This document shows positions 36,121 through 44,321 of a DNA stretch of 64,000 bases, one piece after another (position 1 is the first letter of the stretch; every line of letters begins with the position of its first letter). A model generated the notes under the pieces. It did no database searches, was not told where the DNA came from, and saw only the letters and a list, made by a program, of their open reading frames with translations. Location: assembly GCF_016904885.1 (NCBI RefSeq), contig NZ_JADWYI010000001.1, positions 8,427,224 to 8,491,223 of the forward strand, given 5' to 3'. The position numbers and the translations under genes are program-made. This DNA comes from Archangium primigenium (GTDB taxonomy: Bacteria; Myxococcota; Myxococcia; Myxococcales; Myxococcaceae).

Positions 36121-37143
36121 ATGCGAGGTGATGTGAGGAACGCCATGAAATGGATCGCGCCGGTGGTGCTGCTGGGCGCGTGTGGAGGGCCGCTCGAGCC
36201 GGTGTCGGAGTCGGAGGCACCGGAGGCCGCCATGCCGGGAACACCCGCGCCGGTGACGCCCACGGAGGAGGCCCAGGCACAGATCGCCCCGCCTCCGGCG
36301 ACGGACAGCGCGTGGGTCGCGCGCGGCGGCACCGTGGCCATGGGCGGCGCCGTGCAGGCGAGTTGTGGCTCGCGGCCCGGCTATGACGGCTACACGCTCC
36401 AGGCCACCGCGGGCACCCAGGTGCGGCTGGAGGTGACACACGCGGGCAGCTCCATGTACCTGGACACGGGCCTGTTCCTCTACGGACCGAAGGACGCGAA
36501 CGGCGGCTACGCCGGCCCGGTGCTCTTCCAGGATGACGACTCGGGCTATGGCGAGCTGAGCCGCATCGACGTGGCGACCCTGCCGACCTCGGGTGAGTAC
36601 CTGGTGGTGGTGGGCTGGGGCAACGCCGCGGGCAAGAAGTACCGCCTCCAGGTGGACTGCGTCGGCGGCACGTGCGTGACCCAGCCCCCGCCCGCCCCGT
36701 CCGGCCACACGCTCACCCTGCTGGAGCAGCCCCTCGCGCCCGGACTCCAGACGGCGCTGGACGCGGCCAACACCTGGCGCGAGGACCAGTACGCCTACCT
36801 GCGCCGGTTCGACTTCGCCTGGCCGTACACGGGCGCGGCGGCACTGGAGCAGGCCGCGAGCGCCGTGCTGGCGATGCCGCTCTACGCGGGCTACCGCGCG
36901 GACCCCGCGCCGGAGACCTTCGCCTATGCCCAGCTCCCCTCGCGCATGTACTCGCAGTACCAGTCCCTGCACCCGGCGCTGCTGAGCACCTACGGCCGTC
37001 CGCCCGAGACCGTCCAGGTCCGCTCCTCCTTCCGGCGCTTCTCCACCGGACCCAACGGGGACCACTGGCGCACGCTCAACGTCATCCTCCTGCCGAGCGC
37101 CTACAAGGTGCTCGTGTACGAGCAGACGGGCCACGAAATCTGA
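36121..37143 (+). CDS. Lipoprotein with PPC-like beta-sandwich domain
   Basis: 340 residues. The lipobox VVLLGAC follows a basic start, then a Glu/Pro/Ala-rich linker. Residues about 70-185 resemble a pre-peptidase C-terminal (PPC)-like beta-sandwich (YDGYTLQATAGTQVRLEVTH, GLFLYGPKDANGG, GEYLVVVGWGN). The remaining 150 residues, rich in Tyr and Arg (WREDQYAYLRRFDFAWPY), are not recognised. ATG 36121 has AAGGAGG at 8 bases and is preferred over 36079. No enzyme motif is visible. Confidence 0.72.
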   Translation: MRGDVRNAMKWIAPVVLLGACGGPLEPVSESEAPEAAMPGTPAPVTPTEEAQAQIAPPPATDSAWVARGGTVAMGGAVQASCGSRPGYDGYTLQATAGTQVRLEVTHAGSSMYLDTGLFLYGPKDANGGYAGPVLFQDDDSGYGELSRIDVATLPTSGEYLVVVGWGNAAGKKYRLQVDCVGGTCVTQPPPAPSGHTLTLLEQPLAPGLQTALDAANTWREDQYAYLRRFDFAWPYTGAAALEQAASAVLAMPLYAGYRADPAPETFAYAQLPSRMYSQYQSLHPALLSTYGRPPETVQVRSSFRRFSTGPNGDHWRTLNVILLPSAYKVLVYEQTGHEI

Positions 37144-37199
37144 GCCGCGAGCCCCCCGGCTCGACGCCCGCGCCGGAATGACGGTACAAGCCCGCCCCC

Positions 37200-37598
37200 A
37201 TGGAGCCCACCACCGTCAAGAAGCCCGCCCTCGTCACGGAGATCGCGCGGGAGTTCACCTTCGAGGCCGCGCACTTCCTGCCCCACGTGCCCCCGGGGCA
37301 CAAGTGCGCGCGGGTGCACGGACACAGCTACCGCGTGGAGGTCACCCTGCGCGGTCCCGTGCACCCCGTGCAAGGCTGGGTGGTGGACTTCGCGGAGCTC
37401 ACCGCCCTCTGGCAGCCGCTCCACGCCCAGCTCGATCACCGCCTGCTCAACGAGGTGCCCGGCCTGGAGAACCCCACGAGCGAGCTGCTCGCGGCCTGGG
37501 TGTTCGAGCGCGTGAACATCCCCGGCACCCAGGTGGCCAAGGTCCGCGTCTCCGAGACGTGCACCTCGTCGTGCACCGTCTACGCCGCGGGCACCTGA
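37200..37598 (+). CDS. queD: 6-carboxytetrahydropterin synthase QueD family
   Basis: 132 residues, the normal length for QueD/6-pyruvoyl-tetrahydropterin synthase. The zinc-binding histidines are in AAHFLPHVPPGHKCARVHGH, where the catalytic Cys also lies (KCARVHGH). VVDFAELTALWQPLHAQLDH and the C-terminal VRVSETCTSSCTVY complete the family pattern. It makes the queuosine (7-deazaguanine) precursor 6-carboxy-tetrahydropterin from dihydroneopterin triphosphate. No other queuosine gene is next to it. Its stop lies in an inverted repeat shared with the convergent SDR gene. Confidence 0.92.
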   Translation: MEPTTVKKPALVTEIAREFTFEAAHFLPHVPPGHKCARVHGHSYRVEVTLRGPVHPVQGWVVDFAELTALWQPLHAQLDHRLLNEVPGLENPTSELLAAWVFERVNIPGTQVAKVRVSETCTSSCTVYAAGT

Positions 37599-37610
37599 GG
37601 CCGCTCAGGT
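37593..37610. terminator. Inverted repeat joining the stops of convergent queD and SDR
   Basis: ACCTGA (37593-37598) and TCAGGT (37605-37610) pair across a 6-base loop. Each arm contains one of the two TGA stop codons. Short, without T-tract. Confidence 0.35.
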
Positions 37611-38315
37611 CTCGATCTGCCCCAGGTTGGCGTGCAGCACCGCGCCGTTGAGCACCGGCGAGCGGGCGCAGTACACGAGCACGTCGGCGATCTCCTCGGG
37701 AGCGATGAGCCGGCCCTGGGTGTGCCGCGCCGCCGTGGCCGCGAGCGCCGCCTCGCTGCTGCCCACGCTCTCGCGCAGCATCTCCGTGTCCGTGAAGCCG
37801 GGGCAGACGCACACGGTGTGGATCCGCGTGCCCGTCAGGTCCTGGCAGGTGGCGCGCATGAGCCCCACGAGCGCGTGCTTGGACGTCACGTAGGTGGCGG
37901 CGCCCCGCACGGCCTTCTCCGACAGCGTGGAGCCCACGTAGAGGATGGAGGAGCCATCGGTGAGGTAGGGGCGCGCCAGGGCGTTGAGCACCGCGGGGGC
38001 CACGACGTTGACCTCCAGCACGCGCCGCAGGTGCGCGCCCGTGAGGGACAGCGCGTCGTCATGCCCATACAAGGCCGCGTTGTGCACGAGGCACACCCGG
38101 CCGCCCGGTGCCTGTCCGAGCGACTCGCCCAGGGCGCGCTCCACGGTGGCCTCCCAGCCCGGGACGGACAGGTCCACGGACAGGTTGAGCACGCCGGGCT
38201 CGGGGCACGCCTGGCGCGAGACATTCATCACGCGCCAGCCCTCCGCGACGAAGCGCGCCGCCGCCGCGCGTCCAATGCCCCGGCTCGCGCCGGTGATGAT
38301 CGCCCAATCCGCCAT
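37605..38315 (-). CDS. Short-chain dehydrogenase/reductase
   Basis: 236 residues, a classical SDR. IITGASRGIGRAA is the NAD(P) loop, HNAALYG matches the NNAG position, VGSTLSEK supplies Ser and YVTSKHAL the YxxxK catalytic pair. SPVLNGAVLHANLG closes the fold. Basic residues after the second strand (NVSRQ) hint at NADP(H) preference. The substrate is unknown; closest in feel to sepiapterin/benzil-type reductases, which fits the neighbouring pterin gene, but that is a guess. GGAGG lies 5 bases before ATG 38315. Confidence 0.9.
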   Translation of the reverse strand: MADWAIITGASRGIGRAAAARFVAEGWRVMNVSRQACPEPGVLNLSVDLSVPGWEATVERALGESLGQAPGGRVCLVHNAALYGHDDALSLTGAHLRRVLEVNVVAPAVLNALARPYLTDGSSILYVGSTLSEKAVRGAATYVTSKHALVGLMRATCQDLTGTRIHTVCVCPGFTDTEMLRESVGSSEAALAATAARHTQGRLIAPEEIADVLVYCARSPVLNGAVLHANLGQIET

Positions 38316-38412
38316 GGTTGCCTCCACTGTCGGTGTTTCCCGATGGGGCGCGAGCCCTAACACGAAGGAGGGACCGTCGACCACCCACCCGCCATCCGCT
38401 AGGGTCCAGGGC

Positions 38413-39381
38413 ATGGCGGTCAATGTCGCGGCATCGGCGCACGTCCCGCGCCACCCGGAGTCCCCGTGGTTCCGCGCCTGGTACGCGGCCTGCGCCTCGG
38501 AGGACTTGCGGCCCGGACAGGTGCGCGCGTGGAGTCTGGCGGGACGGGAGCTGGTGCTCTTCCGGACGGAGTCGGGACAGGTGCAGGCGCTCGCGGCGCA
38601 CTGTCCCCACATGGGCGCGCACCTGGCGCGGGGCACGGTGGTGGGCGAGTGCCTGCGCTGTCCCCTGCACCACCTGGCGTTCGACGGCCGCGGCGTCTGT
38701 CATCCCCCGCGGCGGCTGTCCCAGCGGGCCTTTCCCGTGGTGGAGCGCCACGGCAACGTGCTCGTGTTCAACGGGCCGGTGGTGCTCTTTCCCCCGCCCC
38801 AGGTGGGCCCGCCCGCGCTGCGCTGGCGCGCCGCCCCGCCCGTGACGGTGAAGTGCGGGTGGCTGCCCCTGGTGACCAACGCCTTCGACATCGAGCACCT
38901 GCGCACCGTGCATCTGCGCGAACTGCGCGAGCCCCCGCGCCTCGAGCGGCCCGATGCCTTCACCCTGCGCCTGCGCTTCACCTCGCGCGTGACCGGCAAC
39001 GGGCTGTCGGACCGGATGATGAAGGCATTGTCCGGAGATCACATCCGCGTCACCCTGACGCTGTATGGCGGCAGCCTGCTCGCGGTGGAGAGCGACCTCG
39101 GCCGCGTGCGTGGCGCCCTGCTCGCAGCCTTCCTCCCCCACCCCGAGGGCACCCAGGTGACGCTGTCCGTCGCCTCGCCCCCGAGCCTCCTGCCGGGCCT
39201 CGCCCCGGCCCGGCTCGCCCTGTCGCGCTGGCTCTACACGGCGTTCCTCCACCGGGACCTGTCCGTGCTGGAGGGCATGCGCTTCCAGTCCGCCGCCGCC
39301 CGGGAGGACCCGGTGCTGCGCCCCCTGCTCGACTTCATCGCCCAGCTGCCCGAGGACCCGGATGACGCGCCCCCCGGATGA
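38413..39381 (+). CDS. Rieske-type non-haem iron oxygenase
   Basis: A 322-residue protein. The Rieske 2Fe-2S cluster ligands are Cys64/His66 (CPHMGAHL) and Cys83/His86 (CPLHHLAFDG). The mononuclear iron motif DIEHLRTVH (Asp159, His162, His167) shows it to be an oxygenase, not just an electron carrier. The C-terminal half has the steroid/aromatic-oxygenase-type beta sheet (VTLTLYGGSLLAVES). It likely hydroxylates a hydrophobic substrate. It overlaps the desaturase gene by 20 bases and heads a three-gene operon with the desaturase and the PAP2-terpene-synthase fusion. Needs a reductase encoded elsewhere. Confidence 0.88.
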   Translation: MAVNVAASAHVPRHPESPWFRAWYAACASEDLRPGQVRAWSLAGRELVLFRTESGQVQALAAHCPHMGAHLARGTVVGECLRCPLHHLAFDGRGVCHPPRRLSQRAFPVVERHGNVLVFNGPVVLFPPPQVGPPALRWRAAPPVTVKCGWLPLVTNAFDIEHLRTVHLRELREPPRLERPDAFTLRLRFTSRVTGNGLSDRMMKALSGDHIRVTLTLYGGSLLAVESDLGRVRGALLAAFLPHPEGTQVTLSVASPPSLLPGLAPARLALSRWLYTAFLHRDLSVLEGMRFQSAAAREDPVLRPLLDFIAQLPEDPDDAPPG

Positions 39382-40282
39382 CACGCCCATTCCCGCCACC
39401 CTCAACGGCGTGCTCCTGGCGGGCGCGCTGGCGGGCGCCATGGCGTGCCTGTGGCTCGCCTCGCACCTGGAGCCGCTGTGGGCCCGGCTGCTCGCCGCCC
39501 TCGCCTTCTCCTACGTCAACAACACCGTCTTCTCGCTGCTGCACGAGGCGACCCACGGCGTGCTCCACCCCTCGCGGCGCGTCAACGACGCCCTGGGGCG
39601 CCTGGCCGCCGCCTTCTTCCCCACGCTCTACACCCTGCAGCGCGCCTTCCACCTCACCCACCACCGCGACAACCGCACCCCGCGCGAGCGCTTCGACTAC
39701 CTGCAACCCGGCGACAACCGCTTCCTCAAGCACGCGCAGTGGTACTCCATCCTCACCGGGCTCTACTGGGCCTTCGTGCCGGTGGGCGCCGCCACCTTCG
39801 CGCTCTTCCCCGGGCTCGCGCGGCGGCTCCAGGGCAAGGGCACGCGCTACGGGGCGCAGACGGGCGCGGAGAGCTACTTCGCCCGGGTGGAGCACCTGCC
39901 CCCCGCCACGCTCCGCGCCGAGGCCCTGCTCGCGCTCGGCGTGCAGCTCGGCCTGGTGTGGGGCCTCGGGCTCACCGCGTCCGGATGGGCCCTGTGCTAC
40001 GGGGCCTTCGCCGTCAACTGGAGCTCGCTCCAGTACGCGGACCATGCCTGGTCGCCCCTGGACGTGCACGAGGGCGCGTGGGATTTGCGCGTGAGCGCGC
40101 CCGTGCGCTGGCTCTTCCTCAACTACCACTACCACCGCGCCCACCACCGCCACCCGCGCGTGCCGTGGATCCACCTGGGCCGCTACGTGGACCCCGAGGC
40201 GCCCCGCCCCGCGTTCTCCCAGGTGTGGCTGTCCATGTGGCGGGGCCCCCGCCCGCTGCCCGTCCCTGGGGAGCGGCCATGA
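39362..40282 (+). CDS. Membrane fatty acid desaturase-family protein
   Basis: 306 residues with four to six membrane segments and all three histidine boxes of membrane di-iron enzymes: HEATH (61-65), HLTHH (97-101) and HRAHH (258-262). These bind two irons and oxidise, desaturate or hydroxylate alkyl or isoprenoid chains. ATG 39362 has GAGGA at 5 bases and lies inside the end of the Rieske gene; the next gene's ATG overlaps its TGA (ATGA). The pair of oxidative enzymes next to a squalene-synthase-like domain points to a modified isoprenoid or lipid. Confidence 0.88.
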   Translation: MTRPPDDTPIPATLNGVLLAGALAGAMACLWLASHLEPLWARLLAALAFSYVNNTVFSLLHEATHGVLHPSRRVNDALGRLAAAFFPTLYTLQRAFHLTHHRDNRTPRERFDYLQPGDNRFLKHAQWYSILTGLYWAFVPVGAATFALFPGLARRLQGKGTRYGAQTGAESYFARVEHLPPATLRAEALLALGVQLGLVWGLGLTASGWALCYGAFAVNWSSLQYADHAWSPLDVHEGAWDLRVSAPVRWLFLNYHYHRAHHRHPRVPWIHLGRYVDPEAPRPAFSQVWLSMWRGPRPLPVPGERP

Positions 40283-41781
40283 GCCGCCCGCCGCTGTTCG
40301 CCCTGCCCCGGCGCGAGGACGTGGCGCTCACGGCCGCGATGGCCGCGGGCTTCACGCTCTTCTTCCTGCTCGTGTACGGCGGCGCGAGCTGGGTGACGGG
40401 CTTCTACCCGGGCGGCGTGCGCGTGGACCTGCCCTTCGAGCGTCACATCCCCTTCGTGCCCGCGTGGTCGGCCGTCTACGTGAGCATGGACGTGCTGCTG
40501 CTCTTGTGTCTGTTCGTCCTGCGCACGTGGAAGGACCTGCTGCCCCTGGTGCTCGCGCTCGCGGTGGAGACCGTGGTGGGCGCGGTGTGCTTCCTGGTGC
40601 TGCCCGTGGAGGTGGCCTGGCCCGCGCGGCAGGTGCACGACGGCTCCGCCTTCATGTTCCTCGTGGCCGACACGATGAACCTGGAGCGCAACTACCTGCC
40701 GTCGCTCCATGTCGCGTTCGCGTGCACCGGGGCCCTGGCCTATGGCGAGCGCGGCGGGTGGCTCGCGCGGGTGGGCTTCTCCCTGTGGGCCCTGGCCATC
40801 GCGGCCTCCACGCTGCTCATCCACGAGCACCACCTGGTGGACGTGCTCGCGGGGGCGCTGCTCGCCTGGGGCACCTGGCGCCTCGTGGCCCCGTTCGCCC
40901 GGCGCGCGGACGTCCAGGAGGCCCTGCGCGTGGAGGCGCTCTGCGCCCGGGAGATGTACCGCTTCTCGCGCCGGCACCTGCGCTACCTCCCGCCCGCGCT
41001 GGTGCTCTACCGCTACGCGCTGACGGGCTGGCGCACCACCCGCGTGGCCCGCACGGGCTTCTGCTTCCTGCAGCTCGTGGACGACGTGCTGGACGGCGAC
41101 CGGGCGGTGGAGGGCGAGCCGCTCGAGTGGGTGGACGGGCTGCTCGCGCGGCTGGAGTCGGGACGCAGCGACCCCGGAGACGTGGCGCTCACCCTGGGCC
41201 GGTGGTTCCTCGCGGAGCTGCGCAACGACGAGGCGCGGGCCGAGGTGCTCCAGCTCGTGCGCACCATGCGGCGCGACCGCGAGCGCGTGCGGGGCCGCCA
41301 GGAGCTCTCCGAGGCCGCGCTGCGCGCCCACCACCGGGAGACCTTCACCCTGTCCGTGAGCCTGATGCTGCACGCGGCGCGGGCCGAGGCACGCGCCCTG
41401 GAGGCCCCGGCGCTCTTGGATGCGTTCGGCTGGTGCTCGGCGATGCGCGACCTGCGAGAGGACCTGCGCAAGGGCCTCTTCAACGTCCCCGCCGAGGTGG
41501 CCCGGGCGGTGCGGGCCGAGGGCGGAGACCCCTGGCACTACCCGTCGCTCGTGGACTCGGTGGCGGGCCAGGCATGGCTGCGCGCCGAGCACCGTCGGGC
41601 GCGGGCGCTGCTCGACACGGCGCGCGAGGAACTGAAGGCGCTCGAGGGCCGCTCCGGCGTGGCCCTGCTGGGGCTGTTCCAACGTTCCATCGAGGGTTTC
41701 TGGGCGAAGCGCCTGCCCCGGCGCCTGCCGTTCCTGCGCGTCCCGGAGGGCGTCAGCCCGTCGCCTTCCGGCGCCCCATGA
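40279..41781 (+). CDS. Fusion: PAP2 membrane phosphatase plus squalene/phytoene synthase-like domain
   Basis: 500 residues. Residues 1-205 form a PAP2-type lipid phosphatase with about six membrane helices and motifs PSLH (141-144) and H185-L-V-D188 (HxxxD); the first, Lys/Arg motif is weak. Residues about 215-500 form a soluble head-to-head prenyl synthase fold, with a first Asp-rich motif QLVDDVLDGD (268-274) and a second SAMRDLREDLRKGLFNVP, both in the right order and spacing. Such synthases join two prenyl diphosphates; the PAP2 part may dephosphorylate a prenyl product. Both domains look catalytically complete. Its end overlaps the convergent NTF2-like gene by 29 bases. Confidence 0.85.
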   Translation: MSRPPLFALPRREDVALTAAMAAGFTLFFLLVYGGASWVTGFYPGGVRVDLPFERHIPFVPAWSAVYVSMDVLLLLCLFVLRTWKDLLPLVLALAVETVVGAVCFLVLPVEVAWPARQVHDGSAFMFLVADTMNLERNYLPSLHVAFACTGALAYGERGGWLARVGFSLWALAIAASTLLIHEHHLVDVLAGALLAWGTWRLVAPFARRADVQEALRVEALCAREMYRFSRRHLRYLPPALVLYRYALTGWRTTRVARTGFCFLQLVDDVLDGDRAVEGEPLEWVDGLLARLESGRSDPGDVALTLGRWFLAELRNDEARAEVLQLVRTMRRDRERVRGRQELSEAALRAHHRETFTLSVSLMLHAARAEARALEAPALLDAFGWCSAMRDLREDLRKGLFNVPAEVARAVRAEGGDPWHYPSLVDSVAGQAWLRAEHRRARALLDTAREELKALEGRSGVALLGLFQRSIEGFWAKRLPRRLPFLRVPEGVSPSPSGAP

Positions 41782-42367
41782 AGCGGCCCACGGCGATGCC
41801 GCCGAGCAGCAACACCACGCCGCCCACGCCGCCGAACGTGGCCGCCCGCTTCTTCACCAGGTCCAGCACGGGGTTGTCGAACACGTTGGTGGAGTAGTGG
41901 AAGGAGGCGATGAGCCACCGGTCCCCCTGCTTCACCAGGGCGCAGCTCCAACGGCCGTGGACGACGAGGTCCGAGCCATCCGTGAGCACGTAGTGGTCCG
42001 TGGACGAGCCCTGGGCGAGGCCCGTGTCGCCGTACAGGCGCGTCAGGTCATCCACCTCGAACTTCGCGGTGAGCTTCTCCACCACGCGGTGGGGGCCATT
42101 GCGCATCTGCTCGTAGTAGGCGCGGATGGCGTCCTTGCCCACGCGCACGTCGTTGTTCATGGTGGTGAAGACCACGTCCGGGTGCAGGTGCGAGAGCAAC
42201 CGGTCCAGGTCCTGCGCGTTGAGCGCCTGCTCCATGTCGTTCTTGAGCGCGCGCAGCGCCTCGTGGGTGGCCGCGTCCCCTTCCGGAGCGCGCGCCTCCT
42301 GCGCCTGAAGCATCGAGGGCGCGAGCAGCACCCAGCACACCATCACACCACCCAGAACCCGATTCAT
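41753..42367 (-). CDS. Exported NTF2/SnoaL-like (DUF4440) protein with C-terminal membrane anchor
   Basis: 204 residues: signal peptide (MVCWVLLAPSMLQAQ), a SnoaL/DUF4440 cone-shaped domain at about 35-160 (MEQALNAQDLDRLLSHLHPD, IRAYYEQM, WLIASFHYSTN), then one membrane helix (VGGVVLLLGGIAVGRF) and a basic end. It should face the periplasm while anchored in the inner membrane. Function unknown. ATG 42367 is chosen for the signal peptide. It lies 115 bp downstream of the lipase gene on the same strand. Confidence 0.8.
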   Translation of the reverse strand: MNRVLGGVMVCWVLLAPSMLQAQEARAPEGDAATHEALRALKNDMEQALNAQDLDRLLSHLHPDVVFTTMNNDVRVGKDAIRAYYEQMRNGPHRVVEKLTAKFEVDDLTRLYGDTGLAQGSSTDHYVLTDGSDLVVHGRWSCALVKQGDRWLIASFHYSTNVFDNPVLDLVKKRAATFGGVGGVVLLLGGIAVGRFMGRRKATG

Positions 42368-42482
42368 GGAGCCTCCCGAGGACGTCGCTGTTGCGGAGCG
42401 TCTAGCGCACTCAACGAACGCGGAGGAGACAACAAACGAATCGAAGTCCGGTCTTGACCTTTCCGCCCCGACCCGCGCCCGT

Positions 42483-44288
42483 CTAGAGGGTGATGATGCC
42501 GTGCTTCTCGAAGGAGCGCCGCGCCTGGCGGATGCGCGCCTCGGTCCTGTCGCGCCCTCCTGAGACAAACGCATCGACCATGATGTGGGTCTCGACCCCG
42601 TTCACGAGCGCCTCGATGAGCTGGGTCAATGAGGTGCTCAGGGTCTCCTCTGATTTGCACAACGTATGCATCCGCTGCGAGGTAATCCACAGCGTGGTGT
42701 AAGGGTCTGACTGGAAATGGCTCCCGAAAAGTGGCGACTCCGCCATCAGTTCCGCGACGAGGTGGACGAACTCGCCGTAGACGGGTCCCCGCTTCTCGGT
42801 CTTCCCTTTGCCGAACTGCTTGTCGATACCGTAGTCCTCGAGGGTCCGCATGATGAACTCGATGGTCGTCGGCGAGAAGGCATGTCTCACGACATGAGGG
42901 CGGAAGACATCCGCGAAATCGTTTCCGAAAGGGCCCAGGTCGATTTCATCCAACGCGGAGATTTCGGCGGAAATCTCGGTACCGCGTCGCTCGGCCAGCC
43001 GCGGTCGGTTGCCCTTCGTGAGGATGTCCAGGATGCCAATGAGGGCACCATGCTGAGAGAAGACCCGATCCATCCCGCTGTCGATGAGCCCTGGCAGGAC
43101 GGGGGCGTCGAGCCAGCTGAACCGCAACTCCATCCCCGGCCAGACGCGGGTGCCGCCCCGGGTCACGGGATCCTGCGCGCTCCATGGATAGAAGAAGCGG
43201 TGGATGTTCTGCAACCAGAGCGCGCACGGCGCACGATTCCGTCTGGGCGCCGCCGCGAAGTAACCCAGGGGCGCCAGCCTCGTGCGCAGGAGGACCTCTT
43301 CGGTGTAGTCCTGGGCGAGCGCCGCCCCCAGACTGTGCCCGATCACCAGGTCGATTTTATCGGCATACTTCGCGATCGGATGGTCCTTGCAGCTCAACCA
43401 GTACTTGACGCAGCCCCCGCCAATCTCATCGGGAGAGCAGTTGGCCAGGGCACCGGTGCTGTCCATGTACCCGAGGAGCGCATCGCGCCCCTTGCCCACG
43501 GAGTTGGTGCCTCGAAACGTCGCGATGTTGCGTGTCCTGCTCCCGCACCGGGCTTGGAAGATGAACACGGCCGTCCCCGGCTGGACCGACCAGGGCAGAT
43601 CCGCGAGTGCCTCGGGAGAGAGCGACTGCGTATAGCTCTCCACGAGCGTGAACTCGACCGAGGCCCCCGTCTTGGCGCCACCGAAGAACTCCGCGACCTC
43701 CCCGTCGAGAAAAGCATCGAACCGCAGGCCTTTCTTCAAGGACAGATAGGAGAGCATGACGAAGCCGTCATTGAACGCGAACGGTGTGAGCTTTCCGCTC
43801 TCGGTGAGTTGGGTGAAGAACTCCGACAGGTGCGTGGCCACGAAGTGGTTCTTCACCTCCTGGGATCGACTCGCCTTCGCCTCCCAATACTTGTTCATCA
43901 GCGTCGTGAACGCGTCGATGTTGTCGGTCTCGGGCAGCGGCGGGCGAGCGGACGTGCCGAACGAGCGCCGCATCTGCCCCCCCATTCCCACGCTCGAGAC
44001 CGACGTCGTGGACCGCGTGAGCGTATTCCTTCGCAGCGGGGAAGACGCGCTCACGGGGCGACCGCGGGCAGGGACCATGGATGCCAAGGCCACGCTCGCG
44101 GGCAACGGCGGTTCCTGAGTCTGAGACCTCAGAGGCAGGGTCTGGACAACGTTCGTGGCGGACACGGATGGCGAACCGAGGGCCCAACGCTCGCGCATGA
44201 AATGGGAAAAGCCATGCTTGAAGACCGCGAGGGCACTGGGGCGGAGCCGCAAGGGAGCTTGGACAGCCATCTGCACAACGGGTTTCAT
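42483..44288 (-). CDS. Lipase (class 3-like alpha/beta hydrolase), candidate T6SS effector
   Basis: 601 residues. An unstructured Ser/Thr/Pro-rich N-terminus (about 1-120) precedes an alpha/beta hydrolase domain with the nucleophile elbow GHSLG (Ser319) in DLVIGHSLGAALAQDY, preceded by NIATFRGTNS, the oxyanion-region motif of class 3 lipases. There is no signal peptide. It is 33 bp downstream of the last T6SS-operon gene on the same strand, has CGGAGG 5 bases before ATG, and its base composition is visibly less GC-rich than its neighbours. These points suggest a horizontally gained phospholipase/lipase effector; delivery by T6SS is inference. No cognate immunity gene is obvious. Confidence 0.8.
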   Translation of the reverse strand: MKPVVQMAVQAPLRLRPSALAVFKHGFSHFMRERWALGSPSVSATNVVQTLPLRSQTQEPPLPASVALASMVPARGRPVSASSPLRRNTLTRSTTSVSSVGMGGQMRRSFGTSARPPLPETDNIDAFTTLMNKYWEAKASRSQEVKNHFVATHLSEFFTQLTESGKLTPFAFNDGFVMLSYLSLKKGLRFDAFLDGEVAEFFGGAKTGASVEFTLVESYTQSLSPEALADLPWSVQPGTAVFIFQARCGSRTRNIATFRGTNSVGKGRDALLGYMDSTGALANCSPDEIGGGCVKYWLSCKDHPIAKYADKIDLVIGHSLGAALAQDYTEEVLLRTRLAPLGYFAAAPRRNRAPCALWLQNIHRFFYPWSAQDPVTRGGTRVWPGMELRFSWLDAPVLPGLIDSGMDRVFSQHGALIGILDILTKGNRPRLAERRGTEISAEISALDEIDLGPFGNDFADVFRPHVVRHAFSPTTIEFIMRTLEDYGIDKQFGKGKTEKRGPVYGEFVHLVAELMAESPLFGSHFQSDPYTTLWITSQRMHTLCKSEETLSTSLTQLIEALVNGVETHIMVDAFVSGGRDRTEARIRQARRSFEKHGIITL

Positions 44289-44321
44289 TTCGGCCTCCGC
44301 ACACCAATTTTCCGCTTCAAA

